From contig PMTR01000126.1 in the NCBI GenBank assembly GCA_003167255.1, positions 1-55,203 of the forward strand: a stretch of DNA of 55,203 nucleotides, read 5' to 3'. Below the pieces are notes generated by a model. The model saw only the letters and a program-made list of their open reading frames with translations. It was not told where the DNA came from and did not search any database. Numbering within the stretch: the first letter of the stretch is position 1; each line of letters starts with the position of its first letter. The stretch is from Bryobacterales bacterium. GTDB lineage: Bacteria > Acidobacteriota > Terriglobia > Bryobacterales > Bryobacteraceae. Below are positions 51,833 through 55,203 of this stretch, piece by piece. Position numbers and translations under genes: made by a program.

Positions 51833-55203
<3,371 letters not shown>

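Overview
The window looks like part of the chromosome of an acidobacterium of the Solibacter/Bryobacter group. The evidence is high G+C coding with strong third-position bias, a secreted protein ending in the Solibacter-type C-terminal domain (TIGR03437), two Oar-like TonB-dependent receptors with carboxypeptidase-regulatory N-termini, a PD40/WD40-like membrane protein and an IPTL-CTERM protein. Most genes are ordinary chromosomal ones. No tRNA, rRNA, CRISPR array, prophage or transposase was found.

Layout. 1-7.2 kb: 3' part of arginine decarboxylase (speA), a hairpin cluster, an orphan ribbon-helix-helix antitoxin, a polytopic membrane protein, an AraA/FucI-like sugar isomerase and a secreted GH31 glycosidase. 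7.4-10.5 kb: korAB (2-oxoacid:ferredoxin oxidoreductase), then a free-standing small RNA gene with its own promoter and terminator. 10.6-17.6 kb: a tightly overlapping operon of ECF sigma factor, anti-sigma/FecR protein and two ABC-2 exporters. 17.6-23.5 kb: a more accessory stretch with repeats, a GIY-YIG-like protein, a 1120-residue secreted lipase-like protein with BACON repeats, a membrane HNH protein and a J-domain protein. 23.5-28.7 kb: Tat-exported TIM-barrel-like protein, EgtD-like methyltransferase and M1 aminopeptidase. 28.9-30.7 kb: fabI, a MerT-like membrane protein and a membrane-anchored thioredoxin-fold protein whose frame is interrupted by TGA at the first position of a C-x-x-C motif. 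30.8-36.6 kb: TonB receptor divergent from an OmpR-type two-component system. 36.7-40 kb: a toxin-antitoxin pair whose toxin carries an in-frame TAG, then recG and rsmD. 40-47.5 kb: a second TonB receptor, a PD40 protein and an IPTL-CTERM alpha/alpha-toroid protein. 47.7-50.7 kb: rpsO, pnp and a DUF192 gene. 50.8 kb to the end: a dihydroorotate-dehydrogenase-like gene and the 5'-truncated nifJ (pyruvate:ferredoxin oxidoreductase).

The most interesting signal is the TGA-containing gene at 28911-29504 (minus). Both halves are in one frame, the TGA falls exactly in a U-P-G-C redox motif after a thioredoxin-type beta strand, and a hairpin of bacterial SECIS type follows at the expected distance. 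I read it as a selenoprotein in an operon with a MerT-like transporter. Conventional gene calling would split it into two hypothetical fragments.

Second is a compact small RNA at 10430-10502. It has an extended -10 promoter, a tandem decamer upstream, and a hairpin loop that displays CCUCC (anti-Shine-Dalgarno). Intergenic regions also carry a family of about 85-120 bp modular inverted-repeat elements bounded by GTGGGG/CCCCAC, and a pair of hairpins with a compensatory base-pair change. All functional statements rest on reading the sequence and on family knowledge; no database search was possible.
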